Assembly (NCBI RefSeq): GCF_015832195.1
Contig: NC_052032.1
Coordinates: 5,834,618 to 5,898,617 of the forward strand
Source: Motacilla alba alba
Lineage: Eukaryota > Chordata > Aves > Passeriformes > Motacillidae
Direction: 5' to 3'
DNA: 64,000 bases
Program-made: the position numbers and the translations under genes
Notes under the pieces: model-generated
What the model was told of the DNA's origin: nothing
Seen by the model: the letters and a program-made list of their open reading frames with translations, nothing else
Databases searched by the model: none
Shown here: positions 1-12,900 of the stretch, in pieces
Layout: the number at the start of each line of letters is the position of its first letter
Numbering within the stretch: the first letter of the stretch is position 1

Positions 1-961
1 CAGAGCTGGATGGTCACTGGGAGGCCCCTTCCAAGCTTCTCCAAGACATGGAGAACTCCAACATTTACTTACACACTTCAGTCTATCCAAGCAGAATAAC
101 CCAAAGAGAGGACAGAGGAACAGATCCTTGCATGCTCATAGCTGACTGCAGCCAGCTTGTTTGAGGGACTGAAGGACTTAAAGAACAGGAAGAGCTGGTT
201 CAGGAACAGCCAGTCCATTCTGCAGATGCCTTTGGAGGAACAGCAACAAGCTGCTGTCATGCACAGCACACAGAACCTCTGCCATCCTGCACTTCAGGCT
301 TCACAGCAATGCCTGCTGGGGGTGTTTGAGGTGTGAAAGAACAGGAGCCCAGAAGGTGTCTCTGGAAGCTCCATGCAGTGCTGGAGCTCCACACAGAGCT
401 CACCTTGGTCTCAGCCCTCCATCCATCCCCATGGAGAAGTCACACTTCCCTTCCAGAGCCTCCACGGATCAGAAGGGTAAGTGCAGCTCATCCAGAGAGA
501 ATCAACTCCGTGAGGCTTCAAACCTCCCCCCCCGACCAAGCTGCTCCTGCAGCAGCTGGGGATGTGCTCTGTCCTTGCTCCAGCTCTGTGTGGAGCCAGC
601 TGGATGGATTGGGCCAGGGGCTACCCAGAGGCACATGGAGGATCAGAGCCTTGGCCGCAGGAGCAGAGCTGGTCACACCTCAAGCACCACCTCTGCCCCT
701 GTCACACAGTGCAGGGCTCCGAGCTCCTTTCACCACACACAGACACACACCTGGATGCCAGGGAAGTGTTCCCACCAGGGACAGCCAAGGGGCCCATGGC
801 TCATCCCAAGCTGCTGTCATTGCACTGAACACACAGAGGGATCAGGGCTGGGGCACACAATGACAGCAGTGGCCCCTGATCCTCCCTGGAGGGGTTCCAC
901 AGCACCCCCGTCCTCTGAACACCCCCAGAAGGTTTGAGCACAATTCCAGCTGGGTACTTAC
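1..961. other. SH3GLB2 intron downstream of the microexon
   Basis: This should be intron of SH3GLB2 (transcribed leftwards). I looked on the minus strand for the next BAR-domain exon (AEQELR...) and did not find it. Open frames here are in GC-rich, low-complexity sequence and match nothing I recognise. Confidence 0.6.
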
Positions 962-985
962 TTTTTCCACCTCGTCGCTCCAAAG
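962..985 (-). other. SH3GLB2: SH3GLB2 24-nt microexon (LWSDEVEK)
   Basis: A 24-nt exon encodes LWSDEVEK, flanked by a CCCCCACAG acceptor and a GTAAGTACCC donor. It is a multiple of three and in phase 0, so inclusion or skipping keeps frame. It corresponds in position to the 8-residue microexon of the SH3GLB1 long neuronal isoform. A UGC triplet in a pyrimidine-rich setting lies at 1002-1004, 17-19 nt upstream, the kind of site used by the neuronal splicing factor SRRM4. Neuronal use here is inferred; the exon itself is seen. Confidence 0.85.
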
Positions 986-3900
986 CTGTGGGGGCCACAG
1001 AGCAACAGGAAAGGAGATCAGTGTTGGAGACGTTGTGGAGCACTCGGCACTAACACCAACAGGCAGGGACACTCCATGGACACAGCAGGCCAGCTCCAGG
1101 GACAAGCCAGCCCTTCACCCAGCAGCAGCTGCCAGATCCATGCCCCTTCCCCTCATTCCTGCACCCTTGAGCTCAGTTTCACAACGGGAGAGCGAGTCCC
1201 TGCCAGGGCTGCTGCAGCCACTGCATTCCATGGGCTCCAGGAAAAAAAGGATTAACAGCAGAGTCCTCTGCACAGCCAGCCTCACTCTGCTGCAGCTGCA
1301 GAGGCTGCTGGTGGAGGACAGCCCTTTTTTAGGATTGTGGAGAGGCAAGTGAGCTTTTTTGAGCTCAGGCCACACAGAGGCAAATGTTCCTCAGCCACGG
1401 TCCAGAGAAATGGGATAATGCACCCAGCCTGCACTGCCAACAGGCCTGTGAGGCACAGCAAGGAGGAAGCAGGGGCTGGATGCTGCCTCTGAGCCAGGCA
1501 AAACATCACACAAATCCTTCCTACTCTCCTCACCCACAGGGGCACACTCGAGGCAGCAGAACACTGGACACCTCCAGCTGCTTGTGGGATCTGGCTCCAG
1601 GACACGAAACAATGAACAGAAGTCACACACAGCAATGGCAAAGGGAGAGAGGAGCCAGAAGAACACATTGATCCTTCCCAGAGGTCCTTGGCTTGGCCTT
1701 TCCTCAGCAGCCAACTACTGCCTCAGTCCTGGCACTGTGAAATCCCCTGGGTCCAGGAGCACAGCAGCCTGCAACACCCACACCAGGGGGGCCAGGGCAG
1801 TGACCCCTGTGGAGCTCAGCTCCACCACCCAGCGTCACCTCTGCAGGCCTGGGAAGGGCACCAGACACAGCTGAATTTGCACTGGGGGCACCTGTGCTGG
1901 CCATGGGTATCAGAGGGAGAGCAGGCCATGCTTGGAGCAGGCTCTCCCAGCTGAGCTTTGCTCACCAGCTGTCCTCAGGTGGGCTGTGGGAGCCCCAGGT
2001 GCAGAGAGACTTCAGCAGCCAATTTAAGGAGCACCCACAGGACCTGCCTGCACTGGGGAGGGGTGAAGCCCCTCTTACTTGATTGGAATTATTGCACTGG
2101 TCTGGGTGCTGAGGTGAGTGTTTTCTTTGATTTTTATGAGGGTGTTTTGTTATTGCAAATTGGTTTGAGTAAGGCCTGGCCAATTTCAGCCACGTGTGGG
2201 GACAGCAGTCCCACTTCTAAGAGCTCTTACTGTGGTAGGAGGTGGTGGCAGCATCCTGTAGGAAGCTGAGAAACAGATCCTGAACTGCTTCTCTGGCACA
2301 AGGCCTCTGCCAGCACAGCCCCAGGGTTTTGGAGCAAGGGGAAGCTCCCCTCTGATCCCAGGCCTTCCTACTCAGACACTGTGGACACTACCTAAGCCAA
2401 GCAGCCCCATTTAATCAGGGCAGCACCCACTGAATTTGTAGCCAGATTTGTTTCTCTTCTGTTGCCTTTGCTGTGCCACCTCCAGCTCTGACCCCGTGGT
2501 GTTCTGGGACAGCCCAGCTTTGCCCAGATCTATCCCTGGGCTCAGACTCTCTGTGGCTCCTTTTTGGACAGCTCAGAGAGCAGAAAAGGCCATGATCTGC
2601 TACAGTCTTCCTACACCCCAGCTCAAGCCAGAGGAATCCTCTTTAAGGCACTCAATATGTTTTTCTTGGAGTCATTCCTGGGAGTACAGCACGCGGCAGG
2701 GTCTGACAGAAAGGGACATTCAGGCTTGCACAGCTCAGGTACACCTTCTTACACAAAAACAAAAGGTCAGTGTGGGAGAGAGGAGAAATGGCTCCTCAGC
2801 CTCCAGCTTATACAAAACAAGGGAGGTGCTTTTTTTCTTGGATTTAATTCCATCTGAGCCCTCCTGTCGTGGAAGGGGAAAAAAATAAAAGCACCGTGTT
2901 ATCCACCTCTCCAAAAACCAACAAAGTACATTTAGAATCCAAATCAGAGCCCAGCTGAGGGCGGGTGGTCCAGGAGAGAGCTGACCTGTTTGCTCACCTG
3001 TAAGACAAAGCTGTTACCTTGGGCATAACCAACCCCTCCCTCCAGAAAGGAGCCGAGCTCAAGAGCCAGGTGAGCAGCAGCACTGCTCTGCACTGTCAGT
3101 GCACACTAAGAAGTAGCACAAGGACTCTGGCCTGGAAGAAAAGCAGAGCAACAGGATGAAGAGCTCCTACCCTGCTGCAGTGCCTGACCCTTTGGGATGA
3201 ATGCTGGGATTTGAGCTTGCAGCAAAGCAGCCCTGCCCCTACAGAGCCAGGGAGCAGCCGGGCTCAGCCTGTGTTTCGCTAATTAGAGATGCAAAGTGTA
3301 ATTCATGTCACCCCTGCCAGTGCAGCTGGACTTCAGGTGGCCCTTCACCCACCAACTGCAGCCTCTGAAAGAGTTTTGGAAGGCACAAGGCCCAACACTG
3401 GTCAGGCCAGCACGTTTCCCACAGGCACTCCTGCCAGGAGGCCCTGCCGTGCCATCATCACAGGCACTGGGTCAGTGCTGGCTGCACTCTCAGAGCAGGA
3501 GTGCTCCCAGAGCCCTGCTCTCACTGCCCAGTGCCACCAGCACTAGCAGAGCGTGACGAGGGAGCACTGAACTGGGCACAGATGTCCCAGGGTAGACACT
3601 TGTTGCCTAAAAAACCTCACAGAATCTGTTCTCCTGTTATGTTGCTGTGTGTGGCACCTGCTCCCCAGAGCAGCTCTGCAATGGAACAGGAGCAGATCAA
3701 GGTACTTTTTGGTGAGGGCTGGACGTGTCCAACTGTCTGGGCACGCCAAGAGATGCCAATGCACACTGTACAAATGCCTGTCTCCAGCTGTGCTTTAGCC
3801 CTGCTCTGCTCAGAGGCAGGGAAAGCCCAGTCTCTCTCCTCTGGGTCTCCTGGAGCTTAACTGCAGTCCCTTGGAACAGACCTTCCCAAGGGAAACGCCA

Positions 3901-6900
3901 GAGGCACAGGCTGGCTCCGAGCTGCATGAGCAGACAGGAGAACTGAGCAGCTGCTGCAGCATCACCAGTGTCAGCTTCTTCTGCAGGACTCTCATCACTG
4001 AGCCTGGGACTGATGGCAATCATTTTCTAGTGCTGTGCAAAGCTGTTTCTGATCCCAGCATTGCTCTCCAAGAAGGTCAGGACAGATCCCCCTAGGAACT
4101 AACACTGATGCTCTCAGCTCAGACACACCTCTGTCTCCAAATGGGATGGGTTTCCATTAACCAAATCCAGCTTGTTTCCACTGTGGTTTTTGTTTCTGAG
4201 AAGGCTGGGCTGTCCTTTTCCATATCAGCAGATCCCACTCCCCAGCACTTCCACTCCCAGATTATTCTATTAGCAGGCATCAGTGTTGTTCTGAATGCTA
4301 GTTAGGAAGCAAGATGATCAGTTTTCAACATTTTAACGAGAAATGTGACATTGTGCAATGGGGAGCCATGAACACAGCATGGGAAGTCGATTGCTTGGCC
4401 ACATCCACCCAGTGCAACAGAGTGGAGGCACAGGGGGCTCTCACCCACCCCGGGCACATCTGGCTGTGGAACAGCTGCCAACACAATGAAACTATATAAA
4501 ATGACCTCTGTTTGCAGAACAGACAAACCTGCACTGTTATTCACACTGGTGGCAGAGAGATTCTCCACCTTTGTTTCTCTTGACTGACACCACAGCTCAG
4601 GTCAGGCAGTCACATGTGTGACACTGCTAGTGTACGGCTGGAAGCATCCAGAAAGGCCACTGTTGGGGGCTGTTCCTCTCAATTGCTCCCCTAGCAATAA
4701 AAAACCATCACAAGATCCCCACTAGAAACGTGGAGGAGGGCTGGCAGGGAAGCTGGTTTGGAAAGCAAACCCAGCTGCAAAGGGCCAGACCCTGAGCAGG
4801 AACCCCCACAGGGGTGATGCGAATCCTCGAGGCTGAGTCAGAGCCTGGGCAGCCCATGTCACATTAAAATGTTGAAAACAGCAGAGCACTAGGCCTAAGT
4901 CAGGTAGAGAGAGGGCAGGAAGAGGCTGGAGAGGCAGTATCCAGGGGGAGGTGATCTTACCGCTGAGGCGCTGGCCGAGAGCACGTAATTACGAGGTCTG
5001 GTTTCCTGAAAGTCAGGCACAGCCTGGGGGGGAATAGAGTGTCATGTACACGGCACCAGAGGAGCCAACAGGAGGCACTGGGTGATGGGTGCAACAAGAG
5101 ACCAGAGGCTTCTTTGCTGCCTGTGCTGGGAGCTTTGCTCAGGCTCTGCTGAGCGGCAGCAGGGAGGTCTCCTGACAGCCCAGGGGCTTGGGCAGCGGGA
5201 GCTGGACTGGCTCGTGCAGCCACGCCTGGGGCTCGGACAGCAGACACTCCTGCTGTTAGGAACTCTGCCTGTACTTACAGCTGTCAGCTCATACAGCACC
5301 ATCCCAAGGGCATTCCCACTCCCTTGCAGGCAGCAGGTTGCTCGTGTTGCATTAGCTCAGTCCTGTGGGCAGGACCTCCCTTTCCCTTGTCTCCTGCCTA
5401 CAGCCACTGTACAGGGCCTTGCCCTTAAAGCAGGAGCGCTCACCAGCACTGGAGCATCCCTCCCACAGTGCCTGCTCCTGCTCTCACTCTCTCCAAGCCA
5501 CGTTTCCTCCTAACAGAGCCAGATCTGCTGTTTCCAGGAAGGCACATGGCTTAGCCAAGCCAGGTCTAGCCAAAGGCAGTGTAGCAGTTTTCATCCCAGA
5601 GGTCAGGAAACCTCCAAACCTCCTTCTCCATAGCTAAACTTCTGCCCTGGGGCACCAAGCCTTGAGCACTCGGGAGATTTCCTCCCTGGAAGTGCAATGG
5701 CTCCCGTCCACCCCCCAGTTATGGGCTCACTAACCACCACTGTGGTTTTTGTGCTGCTTTTCTTCAGGTGAGACCAGGCCTCCTCCTGGGATGGCCTCTG
5801 GCTGCAGCACTACCTACAGGGACAACCAAGGAGCTGCCTGGCACCAGGAATCCTCCTGGCCAGCCCTTACTGCGCAGAGGCTGCTGTGCAGGGCTGGCAC
5901 GGTCCTGCTGGATCCCAGCTCTGCTGTTAATCCCCTCAGGCCCTCATTCCCTCTCCCAGGTTAATCTCTCTGCAGTCACCCAGATCCACTCATACACACT
6001 GACCCACTTTGCTGGGCCCCAAGCAGCCAGCTGCAATGAGTGACCAGTGTGTGGAACAGCAGTCAGGCAGCCCCAACCATTATTTTTTTCCATACCATTT
6101 AGGAGTTTTAGGGATGGCTGGAGGAAGGAATAAGGAGGAGCAATTCCTATTGCAAGTTAAACCTGAATATAGGGAGAAAAATGCACCAGTGAGGTTTGAG
6201 GCCAGCACAGTAAGTAGGCTGGACTCCTCCCTGTGGGGAGAAAGGATGTTTCAGAGAAATAGCTGCTGATGCTTTTTGGTTTTTGAAGATCAAGAGCAAG
6301 TGAAGAAACCTCTCCTCCCATTCCCTGGTCTCCAGGGAGTCCCAAAACCAGTCACAGCACATGGGATGAAGGAGGCAAGCTTCTCTTGTACTTCTGTGCA
6401 TGGAGAAGTTGTATTTGCAAGCAGTGATCAAAAGGGACCCACCTCCCTCCCCCTTCCACTCTGCTAATGGGGAAAAGGGGCAGAACAGCAGCACAACCAG
6501 ATCATCCTGCCTGTCATTGTCTCTGGGCTGCCCTTCCAGAGAGGGACTGGCCACCCAAACCCCAGCTCCTCCTGCCTGCAGCTGGAGGAGCCCGAGGGGG
6601 TCTTCAGGGGAGCCCCTGCCTCTCTTGAGCACTGCTTGCAGGCAACGTGGATGGACCCAAGGGATGCTCCAGAGGGGCTGCAGGCACATCTCTGACACTG
6701 CCACCCTTCTGGAGCACCTTCCCCAGGCAGCCACAGCCCTGATCACACTCAGAACATGCTCCAGGGCCAGTCCCAACAGGACAGAGGAGATATGAATTTT
6801 CTTTTTAAAAATGGGAAAGAGACAATGAGAGGTGTTAAAGGAAAAAAAAAAAAATCACAGCACTGTTAGCACAGTCAATACTCACATCTCCCTCACACTG

Positions 6901-9900
6901 AGCAAATCACAAAGAAACAAAACAAAAAGGTTAGTAAACAAAACAGCATCAACAGGAGGACAAAGCACAGAGTCCGTGGGAAATGCACAAGCCCAGGTGC
7001 TCCACAGCAGCTCACGGGTCTGGGCAGCAGCTCCAGGGGCATCAGGAGACAGAAGCTGTGGGAACACGAATTTGCACTACAGAGGGGAAAGAGCAGCAAG
7101 AGAGAGGTGAGCTGGGAGAGCTGGGATACTTCAGCTTGGATGGGGAGGTGTGACACAGGACTCCAGGCATGTTACAGGGAATGCTGTGATCTAGATGAGG
7201 TGTTTAGAGCAGAGGAAGCAGCTCTCCCCTGCTGGCAGCTTCCACCTTGTCATCCAGCAGTCAGGGAGGCACCCAGAGCCCAGGGACTCCACCTTTAGGC
7301 TGAGCTGGGTGAGAGATGGGTCCCCACAGCAGCAGCTGAATGTGCTCTGCTGCCGTGGTCAGGGTTTCAGCCACTCTGCTACTTTGAAGCTTGGCTTGGG
7401 GAGGACACCCTGGAAAGCCTGGATTGGCTCTGCACCTGCCTGGGGCACCCCAAAAGTTCCAGTGGGAAATCAAGTTTTTCTTTTCTAGCTACAGGGGAGT
7501 CCCTAAACCAGGGGTGTGTGCACAGGTGAGAGGCCTTGGGATCACCTCCTGTAGGAAGCAAGATAAAGAGGGTGGAAAGGGAGGAAGCACAGGAGGTATC
7601 TGAATTCCTGCTCTGATCTGACTTTAAAGATAAAGCAATGGCCACCAGTTTCCCCTGAGACTGGGGGCACTGTCCCCTCCAGAAGGGGAATGGGGGATTC
7701 CTGAAGTTACTTTCAGAGGATCTGGGGACCTGGCTGATTGGAGGAGGCTTTTCTAAAAGGGCAGCTACTACTTCTGTTCACAGCTGTCCTGCATAGGTCT
7801 GAGCACTCTGTCAGGGCTGCTGAGCTTAGCACAGCTTCCCCATCTGCCATGGATGTAAGTAGAGCTGGAGGAAAGGGAAACACCTGGGAACTGGCTACCC
7901 AGGGTGAGACAAGGCCAGAGGCCCAGCTGGCAGATGGCGAGAAACAGGCTCATAGCAGGGCTGCTGGGCTGGTATCCCAGGGCATCCCAGAGACCCAGTG
8001 ACAAGGACAGTCTGATTCTGACTTGCACACATTTGCCAGTTGAGCTCCTGGCCCCAAGGCAAGAGCAGAACTTGGCAGGTCCTTGTGCCAGCAGCCAGAG
8101 CTCTACAGGATGACAATCAGCTCCAACCAGGCCCTCCAGGGAACCCATCAGTGCCCAGTGTGATGGATTCCCCAAAGCCAGAGGGCAAGAGCAGCCTGTA
8201 ACTAGAGCACCATGAACTGAGTGAGCAGAGAGGCTCAGGGACAGACCTTGTAGCCAGTGTGACCCTGGCCACCCCTTACAGGCTCCCACAGCACTCCTGC
8301 CTGGGAGCTGGCAGAATCCTAACCAGTCTGACGGGCTGGGACTGCTGCAGAGCTCCAGCAGCCTTTCCCTTGTGCACCTCCCAGCTCAGTTCTCTCTTGG
8401 CTTGGTTTAAGATCCCCCGTGAAAATTAGCAAGTCCTCAGAAGATGCAGCCTTTTAGTTACCAGCACAACTCATCCAGCAACCCTGATCAGTCAGGAGGC
8501 AGGAGCCTGGGCCAAGTGCAAGTTTCCAGACTCCAGAAGCTCAGAACTGTTTGCTTCAACAATCCCCCCAAGGGAGGACATCTCAGAAACAGGCACATGG
8601 CTCCTGCTCCCAGCTCCCTTCCACCCCAGATGAGGAATTCCCCCACCCATGCCTGCCAGAGACAGGACACAGCAGGGTAACTTAATTTTTGACCATGTGA
8701 GCCAAGCCCTGGGGCCAGGAGGATGGGGAGGGAAATGAGGGGAGGAGTTACCGCTGCTTTTGCCTCGGCAGCTTTGGCCTTCTTCAGCCTGGCTTTGCAG
8801 GCATCCAGATCCAGGCGTCGGTTCTGCAGGATCCTCCTCTCTTTCTGGAAGGGACAGGAGATGGCTCAGAGCACACTGCTTAGAGGCAGGGTTGAGGAGG
8901 GGGTGTGGTATCACCTAGGAATCAAATCTATTTCTTTATTAAAACATGCCAAGGAGAAAGAACCAGTTGCTATGCTCATCTCCTCAGCAAGAGTTTTGGG
9001 GCTGGTTGCCAGGGATACAGGATAACCTCCTGGAAACAGGGCAGCCTGTGATGGGTGGTGCCCACAAGCTGCAGGAGTGGGGAAATGAGTTACTTTCCTC
9101 ATGCACATCAGAAGGCAACCCTTCCCTATCAGAGGGGAAACCTGAGCAGATCTCGGGTTGGTACTTCCCTCATCCTTGCATTCTTTAAGGGGAGAGGTAT
9201 GGAGTCATCCTTTACCATAAGGAAAGAAAAGGGGTTCTCCTAGCACTGCTTCCCTCTCCCCCTGCCCTCCTTGTCTCCAGGGATGTGGCAAGCTTGCCCT
9301 GCCCTGGTGCCACACTCACAGAGATGGTTCTCCAGTCCCCCTCCAGGAAGTTGCGCAGCGGGGTCAGGAAGCTGATGGAGGCAGAGCGGATGAATTCCCG
9401 TTCTGCTGCGCCCAAGCGCCTCTGAGTCTCTCCAACTTTTATCAAAGTCTTTCCTGCAACAACAGGAACCTTCAGCTCCAGAGAAACCAATTGCCATGTG
9501 CTGGCTTCAGCCAGCTCAGCCACAGCTTCCACACTGCCGTGCTGGGGGACACAGGCACAGCTGTGCCTGGCCTGGGCAAGCTGAGTGCCTGTCCCACCCC
9601 AGCTCCAGCCCTGCCCACTCTGCTGTTGGCCTGAGGCAGCTTTTCACTGCTCCCAGGGCAGCTCTGATCTTATCTACCTGCTGAGGCACTCATGCCACTG
9701 ATGTATTTTACTGCTCTACCTGCTTGCGCAGACTGATCCTTCTTTGCCTCGTAAAACAGAGGCACAGGAACAGAGCAGCAAATTAAAAAGCACCAGAGCA
9801 GAAAACATGAGTTGATTAGGCAGTGCTGGCTATAGATGCAGCTACGGCTGCTCTGGCTGTAACAGGACTCACTATTGAACAACTATTGATTTGGAGAGCA

Positions 9901-12900
9901 GGAACAAAGCTCACGGCAGGGGCAAGGACAGCTGGAAGTGAAGGCTGTGTCTGTGTGCTAAGGAAGCCCAAACCTCCCCCAGGAAGGGACAACTGGAGCA
10001 CTTAGGAGCAGGAAGATGCTCTGTGTGGTCAGGAAGGAGCCTGCTGCAGACATCTCAATGCAAAACAGTGTTAGGGATATTCTTTTGGGAAGGGATGGAT
10101 TCCCAAGACTTCTTCATTAGCCAGGCTGACTTACCATAAGGTGTCCCTGGCCCAAAGTCACTGGCTGCCTCTGTCATGTACTGTGCCAGCAGCTCCCCGT
10201 TGGTGACCCGGGAAGGCACCTTCCGGTCGAGCTTCTCATACAGGAATTCTTCTACTCTGGCACCTGGAGTGGGGACACCAGGGAGGTGAAAGAGGGTCCC
10301 TGAACTGGGATTGATGATAGCCCAGCCCAAGCAGTGCTCAGTGATGCACTGGACAGCAGGCAGCAGTGCCAGGAGCAGGTGTCCCTGCCCCGGGGCACTG
10401 CCAGGCTGTGAGGTGCTCTCAGCTGCTCAGGGAAGAAGGACAGGCCCTGCAAGAACTCGTTTCTCCCAAACCCCACAAACTCCACAGGGCTCCCTGCCAG
10501 AGGCCACGTCTTTCAGCACTGAGCTGCAAGTGACATTTGTCCTTCAAGCCTTAGGAGAAGCTGCACTTACTGGGGTTTGGCTGTAGCAGAACTTCAGTCT
10601 GACGCAGGATCTTCTCTGTCCAGTTCTTCGTGCAGTCTGCCCTGGCCAGGAGGTTTTCAAAGTGGGCATCAAGTTCAGTCTTCTCAGCCTGGCCCAGCTT
10701 TTCTTCAGTGAACTGCAGGAAGAAGGCAGTCATTAGGTCTGTTCTTCCAAAGCAGATTTACAGTGTGTTGGAGAGCTAATGAGGGAAAGTGAAGCTGCTT
10801 TTGTCTTGTGTATTTACCTTAGAATAGAGTTAAAAACCCTTCAAGGTATCATTATTTTTTTTTCCCAGGCATCTTTCAGGGGAAGAGGGCAAATTTTTTG
10901 CCCAAGAGTAGAACAAGCATTGGGTTATAAATAGACTCCAGGTGTGAGAGGTGATCCAGAATAAGTAATTTTTAATAAGGTCTAGTACAGAAATACTCCA
11001 GTTGTGAGGGATCTATTTAAATATGCACATGGCTTCCACTGCTTCATGCAGGAGAGCAACAGACATCCTTCACATGAGAGAAGGTGCTAAATCCCTTCAT
11101 CTCCTACCGACCAACTCTGTGTCCTGCAAACTCAAGGGGTCAGGAATGCCACTACCACGTGAAATCAGGAGACTCAAACTTAGCATTTAGATAAAACCAC
11201 TTTCAGCAAGTGACTCTCCTTCTGGGACACACGCTGAAACAGGGAATTGAAATACAGCACTGTCCAACTCTTCTCAGCACTCAGATTGATACTGGCAATG
11301 GACAATCCCTCACTCTGCAATGCCTTTTAAGTCTAAAATTAGCAGTAGGGAGAATTAGGTGGTAAAAGTCTCCAGTGTTTTCATACTGGGCAGTGGCATC
11401 TGACCAGGTTTGTCAGATGCAGCCTCAGATGGCCTGGACCCCCTGCATTGCTTCCTTGAGGGATTTCTGAGAGAAGAGCCCATTCCCTATCGTCCCATCC
11501 CTTTTCCCTCTTGCTCCTTTCAGTGAAGTTGGCCAATTTCAGTGTATTTTTCAGCACTATTCCCTGCTCTTGACAGAATCAGCATCTTGCTGGATCATGC
11601 TAACAGACCCTTTGGACAGCTGTGCCTCTTGGGGTCCAACAGAGGCTCCAGCTGTCCCTTAACCCTTGTTACTGGTCTCTGATGCCATTGCTGAGTCACC
11701 AGGGCATGGTGCTGTGCAACACTGGCACAGGCAGATGCCAAAGATTACAGCCTGGCTAAAGCCCTGAGATGAAATGCAGCTCCTGTCTCATGTACCACTG
11801 CTACCCTCTCCTCTCTGCTTCCCTCACCAGAGCTCAGCTCTAGCTGGGCCGATGTCCCTCCCATGGGTCTGGATCTGGGGTCTGCTGCCCTTCTGGAAGG
11901 CTTCCTGGCCAGCTCCTTCCTTCCCCACCCAGCCCAGTGCTGGGAACCCAGCGAGATAAGGAGAGCCCAGAGCAGGGGCAAACAGCCCTTGGAGTCCTGT
12001 TACCAGATGGCAGAGATATACAGGGCCTCCAGGTATGTTTACACAGCGACCTGTTAGGCACCATTCAGCTCCAGGCACTGGAGGGCTTTGTCAGACATGG
12101 GTGGTGACAGGTCCTCAGCTGCAGGGACAGGGATCCTGGCCTGCTCTCTGCACCAGCAGCCCCTGGTTACTGCCATGTAATTTTACCTAGGTCGTGCCAT
12201 TGTCCCCTGGCCACTGCTGGACAGGGGTAAGAGCAGATTCGAGGTGACAGGGTGCTTGCATTGTTTGGTCTGTGATTTCTCTGGGGGTCACACATGGCTC
12301 TCAGTGGCTGAGGCTGCTCTCCTCTGTCTGGGAGCCCAGGGCTGTTTTCAGACTCTGCCAGGCTGGGCTGAGTCACTGCCATGCAGCAAACTGGGGCTTC
12401 ACAGGTATCTGGCATCAATTCTTGAGTCATCTGTTAAAGATCTTTCCTAAACAAGACTCTTTGATGCACAGGTAGGTCTCTCTCACCCCCCTTTCCCAGA
12501 CAGCATTTTGAGCCCTCATCTCACTTTCAAGTCCAGCTCCTTTTCCTGCAGTTTAGGCTTATCCTGCACCAGCATCTGCCCTGGAGCTGTCAAACCTAAA
12601 CCTAATTTCTTTTCAGCTGAATTGAGTCAGCTTCTTACAGCATTGCTGCAGTGCCAGATCACTGCTGAAGCCCTCCAGCATCTCCACAGGGCTACTGCCA
12701 CTGTCCTGACCACTCCAGCTCTGGGGTCCTTTGCTCTATTAGCAAGGGACATCTTTGGCATCACTGTCCTCCGTGGCTGTTTTGTGTAACCCAGTGCAGG
12801 GGTCACAGCTCAGCATTTGCCACAACTCAGAAACCCAATTCTTATCTCGAGTCAGGCACTGAAGCTGTTTGTCTTGCAACAAGGCTGAGGGCAGCACCAG

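Noticed and set aside
326..937. A 203-codon plus-strand open frame
   Set aside because: Antisense to SH3GLB2 intron, compositionally biased (Ser, Pro, His), no family resemblance.
1..961. Next SH3GLB2 BAR exon within the window
   Set aside because: No minus-strand sequence encoding the expected AEQELR... peptide was found; the exon must lie to the left.
6147..6776. A 209-codon minus-strand open frame
   Set aside because: It lies in SH3GLB2 intron, has no splice context in phase and no recognisable domain; chance frame in GC-rich DNA.
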